Assembly: GCA_903825355.1 (NCBI GenBank)
Contig: CAIKAH010000018.1
Location: 1-44,861 of the forward strand
DNA: 44,861 bases
Reading direction: 5' to 3'
Origin: an uncultured bacterium
GTDB taxonomy: Bacteria > Babelota > Babeliae > Babelales > RVW-14
In this document: in pieces, positions 27,938 to 37,573 of the stretch
Numbering within the stretch: position 1 is the first letter of the stretch
Layout: each line of letters begins with the position of its first letter
Notes under the pieces: model-generated
What the model was told of the DNA's origin: nothing
Database searches by the model: none
Seen by the model: the letters and a program-made list of their open reading frames with translations, nothing else
Position numbers and translations under genes: made by a program

Positions 27938-28624
27938 ATGCTAAAAAATATGTCTTTTTTACTGATAGTTTGCTTGTTTGTAGAAGGTGCTTTATGTGCA
28001 CATCGCGCTCACCGTAGCCTTGCTGTGCGTGAGGGCTGTGATGAATTGTCAGAAGGCGAAATGTTATTCAGCAGGGGAGTCCTGCCACTGTGTAAGCGGA
28101 TTCATTCATCCTCTATTCCGATGGTTGGCGTGTGCTGCCTTGAGGAGGATGAAGTTACCTCAGCAGAGGCTGATGCAGCTTTTTCTCGAGAAAAAGCTGC
28201 AGTTAGTGCCATTAAAGCATTATTAATGAGCTTGCAAAATCTTATTGCCCAAGATGACCCAGAGCTTGCTATTATTCTGCAACAGGAGCTAACGAATATG
28301 GCTCGACCAGCAACTAAAAAAGAGCGTGATAGCCAGTTAAAGCGAGAGTGTATGTTGCCAGCCATGCCTAAAGAAGCGGTTGAAAACGATACAGTCGATG
28401 CTTTGAGTGATATGGTTAGCATGCGTAAAGCAATTAAGCTGCGTAGCAATATCATACATACTTTCAGCCAGTTAAAGACGCTTCTTGCTAATAAATCGAA
28501 GATTGCAGGGGTTTTAGATGTAGTTACCAGCTTTATGCAGCAGCTTGAAGCTAGTAAAACGATAAATAATCAGTTATTTAAGCAAATCATAGAGGGATAT
28601 TTACCGCTAGATTTTCGCAAATAG
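27938..28624 (+). CDS. hypothetical secreted protein
   Basis: Signal-like MLKNMSFLLIVCLFVEGALCAH; helical remainder. Confidence 0.6.
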   Translation: MLKNMSFLLIVCLFVEGALCAHRAHRSLAVREGCDELSEGEMLFSRGVLPLCKRIHSSSIPMVGVCCLEEDEVTSAEADAAFSREKAAVSAIKALLMSLQNLIAQDDPELAIILQQELTNMARPATKKERDSQLKRECMLPAMPKEAVENDTVDALSDMVSMRKAIKLRSNIIHTFSQLKTLLANKSKIAGVLDVVTSFMQQLEASKTINNQLFKQIIEGYLPLDFRK

Positions 28625-28666
28625 ATAACAATAATCATGTAGCTACAGAGAGGAGGGGGAAACTTT

Positions 28667-29473
28667 ATGATTATAATATTATCAATGATACTCTTTTGCT
28701 TTAGTTTTGCTTCAGGGTTAGTTTGTGCGGCAAGTGATATGCCTTTAGAAGCTGCTATGATTTCATTGTCCTTGGATGATGCAGTATCTGGTGAATCAGA
28801 TAGTGAAAATGAATCACCACATACTGCTGATTTTCATAGTTGTGAAGATACTCATGAAAGAGCAGCAGATGAAATGCTTATTCAGCATATACTAGATGAA
28901 TTGGTAGAAACGCCAGAAAGCAGAGCAAGTTCTGCTAAAGAAAATGAGCGCCTTAATAAACTGGCAGATGCATTGGAAGCCGCCGCGCATGATACATTAA
29001 TTGGCATAGAAATTGAACCTTTGTTTTTTCGTTCTTTGGCTCCCCCTCGGTTGCGTATTCTGAGCGAAGAAGAAAGCACGATGCAGCAATTTGTTACCAC
29101 TCTCTTCAATAAACTAATAATTGCCTTGGAAGAGGAACGGGCAGCAGTATGTGACTATCAGATTTTATTAGCAGATCAAACAGTGTATCTCGCTGCTTGT
29201 CGTCATCTTGTCAATGCTCAAAAAGATATTAGAGAATATGGTATTGGTTGTGTGTGTCGGAAAGAATGGTGCTCGTTGCGTTATTTGCTAGAAAAAGGGC
29301 CGATTGTACAACGATGCTTTCTTTGCACAGATGAACTTGGTAATACCAGAAATGTTTTGTTGGATGTTGCAATGAAGTATGAGTGTCAGGATAAGTGCAG
29401 TGAGGTATTGTTTAAATTCCCTAAACTAAAACCAGGTGCTAATCTCGACCTATTGCGTGATTTATACGCATAG
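28667..29473 (+). CDS. hypothetical secreted Cys-rich protein
   Basis: Signal-like N-terminus; GCVCRKEWC...CFLC...CQDKC near C-terminus. Confidence 0.6.
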   Translation: MIIILSMILFCFSFASGLVCAASDMPLEAAMISLSLDDAVSGESDSENESPHTADFHSCEDTHERAADEMLIQHILDELVETPESRASSAKENERLNKLADALEAAAHDTLIGIEIEPLFFRSLAPPRLRILSEEESTMQQFVTTLFNKLIIALEEERAAVCDYQILLADQTVYLAACRHLVNAQKDIREYGIGCVCRKEWCSLRYLLEKGPIVQRCFLCTDELGNTRNVLLDVAMKYECQDKCSEVLFKFPKLKPGANLDLLRDLYA

Positions 29474-29533
29474 CGGTCGCTCTTTTTGCCCTTCGTGCTA
29501 TACTGCATTACATTTTTTAGCATGAGGAGCAGT

Positions 29534-30247
29534 ATGCGGTGTAGTATTGTAACGGGTGGTGTGCAAGGTATTGGCCTTAGTATTGCCCTGTTGTTAAAAC
29601 AACGTGGTGATACTGTAGTGGTGTTTGATCGTGTTGATGAAGATAATGGCTTAGTGAAAGCGCTTGTCTCAGCAGGGATACGCTATCAGCAGGTTGATAT
29701 ATCATCATCTTCTTCTGTAACTGAAGCATTTGCATCGCTTGATACTATGGGGCTACAGCCGCAGGTATTGGTCAATAACGCTGGGGTTACGCGTGATGGA
29801 TTGGCTCTGCGTATGAGTGAATCCGATTGGGAAATACCGTTTGATGTAAATGTGAAGGGCGCTTTTCTTTGTGCTCAGCAAGCATTAAAACGTATGATTA
29901 AAGCGCCAACAAGCTATATTATTAATATTTCTTCGATTGTTGGTTTATATGGTAATGCAGGCCAAGCAAACTATGCAGCAAGCAAAGCAGCTCTTATTGG
30001 CCTCACCAAATCACTAGCGCAAGAATATGCTGCACGCAATGTACTGGTAAATGCGATTGCTCCTGGGTTTATTCAAACGGCAATGACAGATGCCTTGCCA
30101 GAAGCAATCAAACAAAAAGCATTAGATCACATCCCACTTAAACGATTTGGTTTGCCTGCAGATGTTGCAAACCTAGTTGCTTTTTTGACTTCAGGGCAGG
30201 CTGATTACCTCACTAGTCAGGTATTTGTTGTCAGCGGTGGCATGTAG
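29534..30247 (+). CDS. fabG: 3-oxoacyl-ACP reductase
   Basis: IVTGGVQGIGLSIA, NNAGVTRDGLALRM, YAASKAALIGLTKSLAQEYA; ORF track start 29486 possible. Confidence 0.92.
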   Translation: MRCSIVTGGVQGIGLSIALLLKQRGDTVVVFDRVDEDNGLVKALVSAGIRYQQVDISSSSSVTEAFASLDTMGLQPQVLVNNAGVTRDGLALRMSESDWEIPFDVNVKGAFLCAQQALKRMIKAPTSYIINISSIVGLYGNAGQANYAASKAALIGLTKSLAQEYAARNVLVNAIAPGFIQTAMTDALPEAIKQKALDHIPLKRFGLPADVANLVAFLTSGQADYLTSQVFVVSGGM

Positions 30248-30324
30248 TATTTTTTGTAAAATTGGTTATTCTGAGAGCCTTGTTTGGTGCTAAATTATGA
30301 AACTAAAGTTAAAAATAATAAACT

Positions 30325-30443
30325 CCCCGCTCTTCCTGAGCTTGTCGATGGACGCCTCGTTAGAGGTGGAAAAGTGGGGAACATTTTTGAGGTCGCTCTC
30401 CCACCCTTTCGGCGCGTGGTTCGACAAGCTCACCAGGAGCGAC
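30325..30443. repeat. composite REP-like palindromic element (two units, inverted)
   Basis: CCCCGCTCTTCCTGAGCTTGTCGA... and ...GTGGTTCGACAAGCTCACCAGGAGCGAC. Confidence 0.75.
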
Positions 30444-30501
30444 AGGAATAGTTACTTTTAAGGGGGCTATTTTCAATTTTTAGTCATTTAAGGAGATTCT
30501 T

Positions 30502-30750
30502 ATGTCATTCAATAGAGAAGATACTTTGAGCAAAGTGGTGGCAATCATTGCTGAAAAGCTTACCATGTCGCCAGAAAATATTACCGCAGAATCTACATTC
30601 AAAGATTTGGGTGCAGATTCCCTTGATACGGTTGAAATTATTATGAGTTTTGAAGAAACTTTTGGCATAGAAATTAAAGATGAAGATGCTGAAAAAATTA
30701 AAACTGTTGGGCATGCGGTTGATTTAATTCACGGCGCACGCACTAAATAA
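30502..30750 (+). CDS. acpP: acyl carrier protein
   Basis: [36 protein letters not shown]. Confidence 0.95.
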   Translation: MSFNREDTLSKVVAIIAEKLTMSPENITAESTFKDLGADSLDTVEIIMSFEETFGIEIKDEDAEKIKTVGHAVDLIHGARTK

Positions 30751-30770
30751 TTATGTACAGGGGAAATGGA

Positions 30771-32030
30771 ATGAAGCATCGCGTTGTCATCACCGGTATT
30801 GGTCTTATTACTCCGTTGGGGAATACAACGGCAACTTCCTGGGCAAATGCCTGTGCCGGCGTATCGGGGATCAAGGCGATGCCTGTAAGCTATGATCTTG
30901 CAGGGTACCATGCCCAAGCAATAGGCTTAGTTTCTGGTGAGCAAGAGCTGTTAAATGCCGTGCTGCCTCCTAAGTATCACCAGCGTACCGAGCGGTTTAT
31001 GCATTTTGCTCTTATTGCCGGGCAAGAAGCATTAGCACAAGCGGGTATTACCACCGATTTTCCTGCCCAGCGACAGCAGATTGGCTGTTACGTAGGTATT
31101 GGGGTTGGTGGGGTAGCAGGTATTCTTGAAGCAGGGCAACAATTTGCCGATGGCGGCCCCAAGCGCGTCAGTCCTTTCGTTATTCCTAAAATTATTACGA
31201 ATATGGCACCAGGGTGGCTTAGCATGCAATTTAATTTGCAAGGGCCATCGTTGGTAACCACGAGTGCCTGTGCTTCCAGTACAGATGCTCTTGGCATGGC
31301 TTTTCGGGCAGTACGTGATGGGTATGTTGCGTATACCCTCGCAGGTGGTGCTGAAGCATGTGCTATACCATTAACAGTTGCTGGTTTTGGTAACATGCGT
31401 GCGCTTTCAACTTGGGCAGGAGATCCTGCCCAAGCAAGCAGGCCTTTTGATAAAGACCGTTCAGGTTTTGTACTTGCTGAAGGGGGTGCTATGTTAGTGC
31501 TTGAACGGCTAGAAACAGCGCAAGCACGTGGTGCTAGTATTATTGCTGAAATCTGTGGTTATGCGGCAACTACTGATGCCTATCATCTGACGGCCATGCA
31601 CCCTGAAGGCGTTGGCGCTATTGGTGCCATTAATGCAGCGCTTGCTGATGCTGGCATTTCTATCAATGAAATCGATTATATTAATGCTCATGGTACCAGC
31701 ACTCCCATGGGTGATGTGCAAGAAACCATGGTGCTTAAAAAAGTATTTGGCTCGCGTGTTGATCCAACAACGCCAGACCACGCGGTAGTCAGCAGTACCA
31801 AATCAATGACCGGGCACATGCTTGGCGCAACGGGGGCTGCGGAGGCAGCATTTTGTGCGCTTGCCTTGCGTGATAGCCTGGTGCCTCCGACCATTAATCT
31901 TACCACCGCTGATCCTGCATGTGATTTGGACTATGTGCCGCTACAGGCACGCCAGAAAACCCTGCGGTATGCCATGTCAAATTCTTTTGGCTTTGGCGGA
32001 AGCAATGCAGTATTGGTGCTCAAGAAATAG
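30771..32030 (+). CDS. fabF: 3-oxoacyl-ACP synthase II
   Basis: MKHRVVITGIGLITPLG, TSACASSTDALGMA, INAHGTSTPMGDVQE, STKSMTGHMLGATGAAEA. Confidence 0.95.
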   Translation: MKHRVVITGIGLITPLGNTTATSWANACAGVSGIKAMPVSYDLAGYHAQAIGLVSGEQELLNAVLPPKYHQRTERFMHFALIAGQEALAQAGITTDFPAQRQQIGCYVGIGVGGVAGILEAGQQFADGGPKRVSPFVIPKIITNMAPGWLSMQFNLQGPSLVTTSACASSTDALGMAFRAVRDGYVAYTLAGGAEACAIPLTVAGFGNMRALSTWAGDPAQASRPFDKDRSGFVLAEGGAMLVLERLETAQARGASIIAEICGYAATTDAYHLTAMHPEGVGAIGAINAALADAGISINEIDYINAHGTSTPMGDVQETMVLKKVFGSRVDPTTPDHAVVSSTKSMTGHMLGATGAAEAAFCALALRDSLVPPTINLTTADPACDLDYVPLQARQKTLRYAMSNSFGFGGSNAVLVLKK

Positions 32031-32197
32031 CATCAGCTCTTTTTTGCGTTATTCTTGCCTTCGTCCTCCCTGTCTTGTAAAGACTAAGGTTGGCTTTAAG
32101 TGCCTGCTGCACACAATCTTCTATAAAACTTCATTTTGAAATTATGCTTGTGATATATTAATCCTAGTAGAATTTTTTTTGGCGTGTAGGGAGCACA

Positions 32198-33271
32198 ATG
32201 AACAGAATAACCACTAGCTTATTTGTAAGTACATTGCTTTGTTTTTGGCTGCTCAATGGGGAGAAAATGCAACTTGGTCAGCAGTTACTTGTTGCGTTGC
32301 CAAAACAGCCTCAAAAACGAAATGTACATGATGTTGTTTTGCCGGCAGCTCGATCAGCAGAATCATTAGAGCATGGTACGGTTTTGAAGCCCGTTCTTCA
32401 GGTTGAGTCTATGCCATCAGCTTCTGCTGGTATTAAAGAGCGCATAGGTCGCTTGAATGCCAATCTTTCGCCAACGGCTGTGCGCACAGGTATAGCAAAG
32501 CCCTTTGGGTGGCGAGAAGGTAGCGATGATGTGACCCCTCATGCACAAGGGGCTCTGCCCGCAGCTACTCCTCTTCCAGTACAGTCGCCAGTTTTACCAG
32601 CTTCAAAACCGCTTAATGAAGCCGCGGCAGCAACCAAAATACAGGCAGCGGTACGTGGCTACCAGGAGCGCTTTGCACAAGCGCGCAAGCAGCTAGGAGC
32701 TATAGAAATGCAGTCCTTGTTTAGGGGGTTTCGTGCACGCAAGCAGGTGCAAGCGCAGCGTCAGCAAGAAGCAACTGAACGGCTAGCGGCAGAAAAAGCC
32801 CATCTCAGCAAGCAAGAAGAAGCAAACCTGTTAGCTGCACAGGCAGCTGAAGAGAGAAAGCGTAAATCATTCGCGACCTATAAAACACTTTCTCCCGCAG
32901 AGCAAATCAAGTGGTTAAAAAATTTACCATCAGAAGAGCGAGAGCAATTTTATGCGATGCAGCGTGCTCAACAAGCGCGTATAGGAGCTGCTAAAGCGAC
33001 TGCACAGCAGGAAACGCTGCCAGGAGTAGAATCACCTGCACGCCAAGAAGCTGTGCAGGTAAGGGCTGTGCAAGCTACGCCTGTCCGTGCTCAGGTAAAG
33101 CAGACGCCAGCAAGCGCGCCAGCACCGAGTCAAGAACGGCAAAAGGCTGCGTTGGAAAAGCATATGGATCGGTTGAAAAAAAATAGTGCTGTGCGTGCGG
33201 GTTTTAATAGCAGTGATACCCGTGGGCTGACTCCAGGTGAACGTGGAGCCAATGTGTTAAAAAAGCGATAG
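32198..33271 (+). CDS. secreted protein with two tandem IQ-like motifs
   Basis: TKIQAAVRGYQERF and IEMQSLFRGFRARKQV; signal-like N-terminus. Confidence 0.75.
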   Translation: MNRITTSLFVSTLLCFWLLNGEKMQLGQQLLVALPKQPQKRNVHDVVLPAARSAESLEHGTVLKPVLQVESMPSASAGIKERIGRLNANLSPTAVRTGIAKPFGWREGSDDVTPHAQGALPAATPLPVQSPVLPASKPLNEAAAATKIQAAVRGYQERFAQARKQLGAIEMQSLFRGFRARKQVQAQRQQEATERLAAEKAHLSKQEEANLLAAQAAEERKRKSFATYKTLSPAEQIKWLKNLPSEEREQFYAMQRAQQARIGAAKATAQQETLPGVESPARQEAVQVRAVQATPVRAQVKQTPASAPAPSQERQKAALEKHMDRLKKNSAVRAGFNSSDTRGLTPGERGANVLKKR

Positions 33272-33327
33272 CTAATAGAACAGGATAATAAAAAAAACAT
33301 AACTGTTGTAAGAAGAGGGGGGTTGGG

Positions 33328-34173
33328 ATGAATAAGAGAAGAATCGGAGTGCTTGGGATACTGGTGCTCAGTTTGTTAACGACTGCTGGGCTAGCTATGC
33401 GCAGAGGCAAAAAGAGTGTTTCAACGCTGCCAGCAATAAGCACCGTTTCGGCAAAAACGAGTGTTGTTGCAAAATACAGAGTAACTGATGCTTTTCATCC
33501 TGGTTTTGATGGTAGTTCTAAGATGATAAGGGAAGAAAGCAAGCCTACAGCAGCATCACCAAATAGTGTGGCTTGGGGGCTTACAAATGATCAGATTAAA
33601 ATAAAAACGCTTAGCATGCAAAAAGCGGCAATCGAAGCACTGGATAGAGACGAAGAAAAGCGTTTGTACAGCAAAATAGCACGAAAAGCGCAAAAGCTTT
33701 TTGCTGTACAAAGAGACCTTGCCGAGTTATCTGTTGATACCTTGCTCGCATTATACAAAGAAGTGAACAATCACTTAAATGACATTACTCAATTAACTGC
33801 AACAAAAATGGCACGAGCAACATTGAATGGCGTGCCACAGCATGAAAAGCAAATCAAAACTGAGTTGCAGCCGCTCAAGATGAAAGCTCTTCAGTATAAA
33901 TTGGCTATTAAGAAACAGCTTGCTGCCAGAGGTAAAGATGCTCGTTCATTAGCCGTGGCTGAAGCAGCTGCTGCTATTTCTCCCGAATCAAGGGCTGCCG
34001 CGGAGGGCTTTATGCGTCACGCCACCGCAAGAGTAGCACAAGAGCATCAGGTAAGAAAAATGGCGCTTGCAAGTGCTCGCAAAGTGGTGGTAGACGATGA
34101 TGATGCACCCCAAGAAGTGGAAGAAGATTTAGATGGTGATTCATATTCTGATGGTGGGTTTGAGTCGGAGTAG
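33328..34173 (+). CDS. hypothetical secreted protein with acidic tail
   Basis: MNKRRIGVLGILVLSLLTTAGLA; tail DDDDAPQEVEEDLDGDSYSDGG. Confidence 0.6.
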   Translation: MNKRRIGVLGILVLSLLTTAGLAMRRGKKSVSTLPAISTVSAKTSVVAKYRVTDAFHPGFDGSSKMIREESKPTAASPNSVAWGLTNDQIKIKTLSMQKAAIEALDRDEEKRLYSKIARKAQKLFAVQRDLAELSVDTLLALYKEVNNHLNDITQLTATKMARATLNGVPQHEKQIKTELQPLKMKALQYKLAIKKQLAARGKDARSLAVAEAAAAISPESRAAAEGFMRHATARVAQEHQVRKMALASARKVVVDDDDAPQEVEEDLDGDSYSDGGFESE

Positions 34174-34273
34174 GGTGTGCGGGCAGCCATCTATAACGTG
34201 AGTTCGGAGTTAATATGTTTTCAAGTATATCGATTTTTAAAGGCTTATTTCAGTGTCGAAGCAAATGAAATAA

Positions 34274-34395
34274 CCGCTCTTCCTGAGCTTGTCGAAGGAC
34301 GCGTCCGCAGGACGTGGAAAAGCGGGACCTAAAATCTTTCTGTGTCGCTCTTCCACCCCTCTGGGGCGTGGTTCGACAGGCTCACCAGGAGCGAC
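34274..34395. repeat. composite REP-like palindromic element (two units, inverted)
   Basis: CCGCTCTTCCTGAGCTTGTCGAAGGACGC... and ...GTGGTTCGACAGGCTCACCAGGAGCGAC. Confidence 0.75.
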
Positions 34396-34471
34396 TAATA
34401 AGTCCAATAACTAAACAAAAAGTAGAGTAGTTTTGAAAAAATCAATAGAACCTAATCTCAAAAAAGAACTC

Positions 34472-34509
34472 ATAAAAAAGGGGTGTCGATTTCGACACCC
34501 CTTTTTTAT
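34472..34509. terminator. hairpin terminator
   Basis: ATAAAAAAGGGGTGTCGA / TCGACACCCCTTTTTTAT. Confidence 0.8.
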
Positions 34510-34532
34510 TTCCTATCTTCAGCCAAAAGTCT

Positions 34533-36053
34533 TTAGAACGAGATGTTAAATTTGCCCCAAAATGCAAAGTTTTCAATATCTGCATTTGATGTTGCAAATT
34601 CATACGATCCACCAAGCCCTACTGAACAGAGCACTTTGTCGTATGCTTTCCAGCTGTAGCCAGCGCCAGCAAAGAGCTTATGTGAAAGGAGTGTTGGTGT
34701 CATGATGCTCGAGATATCGAAGTCAGCAAGCGTGAGTTCGTTACCTGCACGATAACCTGCTCCTGCTACACCAGCTGCAAATGCCGCTAACGCTGTTGCT
34801 ACATCATAGTTTTTATCAGCAATGGCATATTGCCCGCTACCTGCAAAGTTCTTCACGTACACATTTTCAGCATCGCGCCAGAATGGGTTATACCCAACGT
34901 CGAAGGTAAACTTGCTTGCTTCAAAGCTCATCATAGCAAGCATATCAAGTTCATGACCTGGCTTTACACTGACTGGCATGCTGCTGATATTTGCAAGTGG
35001 TTGTAATTTTGCACGCAGGAGGCTGTTCTTTTGTCCTACCAAGTAGTATTTTGACATGTTGGTAAGTGCACCAGTAGTTCCATGAGCGCCATTGCGCAGG
35101 CTCAGTGTCCGCTCTTCGGTATTTTCAAATAAATATTTGTAACGCACTGCTGCATTAAAACGGATAGAGCCAATGTCATTGCGCCATACATCAATGCCGC
35201 CATCAAAGCTTGCGCCAAGTGCGAAGTGACGGCCATTGCCAACAACAGGAGCAAACACATAGTCAGCAAGTACACGGTTGCCGGTTGGTACAGTCATGTC
35301 GATGCTAAAAAATGCATGGCTGCGTGGGGTGAGCAAGCATTTGTGGCCAAGGCTGAAATCGATATCTGCTAAACCAAAACGGCTGCGACGGCCGCCCATT
35401 TTTGCTTTGGTTAGCGCTGCTTGTTGGGCGTTGCTGCCTGCGCCGCTGAAAACATCGGCAATGTTAAGATTCATGTCTGGGGTAGTTTGTTCATGAACGT
35501 CGCTGAGCTTAAAATGCATGTTGTTTTGTACATGAACAGCCGTAGTACTGGCGCGGAAAAATAAATTTTTGATAGGGGTGTTGAGGTCTTGGAAGAAATC
35601 AAGGCGAGCGCCATATTGCTCTTGCTCGGGAGCAAGTTTAACTGTTGCGGCAGCATCATAGCCTAATGGAGCACCACCACCAGCGGTAGGTGCATGCAAA
35701 ATATAAGGCAAATCGATATTGGTATTTGCTACAGCTGCTCCACCATACGCTGTTGCGCGGCCCATTGTGAACGTATCAGAGCCATTGCCAATACCAAAGT
35801 ACTGCGCTAAATCTTTTTTTGCATCAGATTCTTGATAAAAAGGCGCAATTTGCAAATTGCTGCGCAAGCCCGCTGGCAATTGATCGTACACATGTCCATG
35901 CCAGCCGGTGTATTCCAACGCTGCGTTTGCTTGCGATGAACGAGGCATAAGCATGTTTTTGTTGCTGTGAGTAGTGATAGCATAAACGGCATTTGCACTA
36001 ACTGCTAACAGCGCAGTTAAAAGTGCCGAGCGCACAAATGGCCTTTGAATCAT
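34533..36053 (-). CDS. outer-membrane beta-barrel-like protein (paralog of 41478-43001)
   Basis: Likely start MIQRPFVRSALLTALLAVSANAVYA; shares LADIDFSLGHK...VPTGN...VGNGRHFALG with the second paralog. Confidence 0.7.
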   Translation of the reverse strand: MIQRPFVRSALLTALLAVSANAVYAITTHSNKNMLMPRSSQANAALEYTGWHGHVYDQLPAGLRSNLQIAPFYQESDAKKDLAQYFGIGNGSDTFTMGRATAYGGAAVANTNIDLPYILHAPTAGGGAPLGYDAAATVKLAPEQEQYGARLDFFQDLNTPIKNLFFRASTTAVHVQNNMHFKLSDVHEQTTPDMNLNIADVFSGAGSNAQQAALTKAKMGGRRSRFGLADIDFSLGHKCLLTPRSHAFFSIDMTVPTGNRVLADYVFAPVVGNGRHFALGASFDGGIDVWRNDIGSIRFNAAVRYKYLFENTEERTLSLRNGAHGTTGALTNMSKYYLVGQKNSLLRAKLQPLANISSMPVSVKPGHELDMLAMMSFEASKFTFDVGYNPFWRDAENVYVKNFAGSGQYAIADKNYDVATALAAFAAGVAGAGYRAGNELTLADFDISSIMTPTLLSHKLFAGAGYSWKAYDKVLCSVGLGGSYEFATSNADIENFAFWGKFNISF

Positions 36054-36213
36054 TATGATCTCCCTTTTTTTCATAAGCGATATTGCTCAAAAATCTATGT
36101 TCAAGGTATCGCATGCAAAGGTGGGATGCAAGAGTTTTGTCTGACTGGTTGCAGGCTGGGCTCAGGACTCCGCGCACCGGGCAGAATATTTTCCATCGCC
36201 TGCCTTCAATCCA

Positions 36214-36308
36214 CCTACGCCCAGGTGGCTACGGTGGACAGGCCAAACACCCCACCTGTCATTCGTAGCTACAAGCGCGTAAGCGCGCAGAGCGTAGAAT
36301 GATTGCTC
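36214..36308. repeat. 95-bp repeat, copy 1
   Basis: Matches 37321-37415 with 2 mismatches by eye. Confidence 0.85.
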
Positions 36309-36315
36309 GAGTGCA

Positions 36316-37248
36316 TTATGGCAGCTTTTTGATTTCATCAGCTGACAAACCAGTTATCTCAGCTATTTTTTCAACAGGTAAAACATCCAGCAAATTTCTT
36401 GCAAGCTCACGGATTGCCTCAGCCTTGCCCTCAGTCTTGCCCTCAGTCTTGCCTCTAGCTTCAGCCTTTTTTTCTGCAGCAGAAAGAATGTCCTCTTCAA
36501 CTCGTAGCGCATCAAGTTCTTCTTGGTAAGTCACCCGTTCTTTTTCTGTCATGGCCCCCTCGTTGAGCAACTCCATTGCTTCCAGTAAGGCTTTTTCAGC
36601 GCCGAGCAGTGCTGGTATTTCATCAAGTTTTTCAGCGTATTTGAGCAAGTACATCCATTGTTCGACCAGTGTTTTACAGGCGGCTATTTTTTTATTGAAT
36701 TTGGTTAATTCAATAAACGTCCAATTAGCCAAATCCATCAAATCATCTTCAAGTAGCTCATCGTTTTGTTTTTGTACGATTGTGTAACGACTGATGGGCT
36801 GCTTGGTGTGCGTGATGAGATTGAATTTTAACACGCCAACAAAGTAGACGGGCAGCAATGTGTCAAACCGTTCGCCTTTCTCAAGCTGGTCAACAACATT
36901 GGCAAAGACGTAATGCTGAGCACGTTTCGCATAAGCAGGTTGCTCTCTGGCCTGCATTTCGATGATAAATTTTTCACCGCGTTTGTTGGTGCATTTGACG
37001 TCGACAATGCCAAGTTTTTTTCTTGTCGTTTTTGGTTTGTTGTAGGGGTCAATAAATATGAGGTCAACAATTTCTTTGCCCTCAGGAAGTGCCAAGACTG
37101 CGTTTAGAAAATTGATGGCAATGTGAGGTTTTTTGGCATTCCCAAATACCCGCTTGAACGCGAAATCTGTTTGCAGATTTAAAAATTTCATCATTGGCCC
37201 TTTCTGAGCGGCATTGAACTTTGTGGTACTCCTGAGCCAGTGTACCAC
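36316..37248 (-). CDS. Rpn-like/PD-(D/E)XK nuclease family putative transposase
   Basis: TDFAFKRVFGNAKKPHIAINFLNAVL, VDVKCTNKRGEKFIIEMQAREQPAYAKRAQHYVFANVVDQLEKGE; start probably MMKFLNLQ downstream. Confidence 0.88.
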   Translation of the reverse strand: MVHWLRSTTKFNAAQKGPMMKFLNLQTDFAFKRVFGNAKKPHIAINFLNAVLALPEGKEIVDLIFIDPYNKPKTTRKKLGIVDVKCTNKRGEKFIIEMQAREQPAYAKRAQHYVFANVVDQLEKGERFDTLLPVYFVGVLKFNLITHTKQPISRYTIVQKQNDELLEDDLMDLANWTFIELTKFNKKIAACKTLVEQWMYLLKYAEKLDEIPALLGAEKALLEAMELLNEGAMTEKERVTYQEELDALRVEEDILSAAEKKAEARGKTEGKTEGKAEAIRELARNLLDVLPVEKIAEITGLSADEIKKLP

Positions 37249-37270
37249 AATTTGCGGGGGTGGACAAAAA

Positions 37271-37320
37271 ACCGCTCTTTCTTGCCCTCACGGGCTTCGG
37301 CCGTTCGACTGGGCTTCCAG
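37271..37320. repeat. REP-like element
   Basis: ACCGCTCTTTCTTGCCCTCACGGGCTTCGGCCGTTCGACT, reverse-complement-like to 39419-39473. Confidence 0.6.
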
Positions 37321-37415
37321 CCTACGCCCAGGTGGTTACGGCGGACAGGCCAAACACCCCACCTGTCATTCGTAGCTACAAGCGCGTAAGCGCGCAGAGC
37401 GTAGAATGATTGCTC
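37321..37415. repeat. 95-bp repeat, copy 2
   Basis: Matches 36214-36308 with 2 mismatches; runs into an OMP gene fragment. Confidence 0.85.
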
Positions 37416-37534
37416 AAGAGCGTTGTTGTTGTTTGCAAATTCATATTTGCCGCCAACACCAAGCATGATTGGGCAATCCATGTTTTTGAACACATAACCA
37501 GAACCCCTGAAGATGGCGTTGGTGAATGGTGAAT
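37409..37534 (-). pseudogene. fragment of the outer-membrane-like gene (3' region)
   Basis: Encodes VFKNMDCPIMLGVGGKYEFANNNNALEQ, matching VFKNWDCPLMLGVGGKYEFANNNNALEQ of 41478-43001. Confidence 0.85.
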
Positions 37535-37573
37535 CCGCCTACGCTAAAGCTTCGGCGCGACACGGCCGGTTTC

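Noticed and set aside
31032-31906. Minus strand ORFs within fabF
   Set aside because: Antisense shadows of fabF.
36045-36302. + strand ORFs 36045-36302 and 36083-36268
   Set aside because: They mainly translate the GC-rich repeat region; no independent evidence for coding.
37191-37493. 100-aa minus strand ORF as a real protein
   Set aside because: A chimera of an OMP gene fragment and repeat sequence; better called a pseudogene fragment plus repeats.
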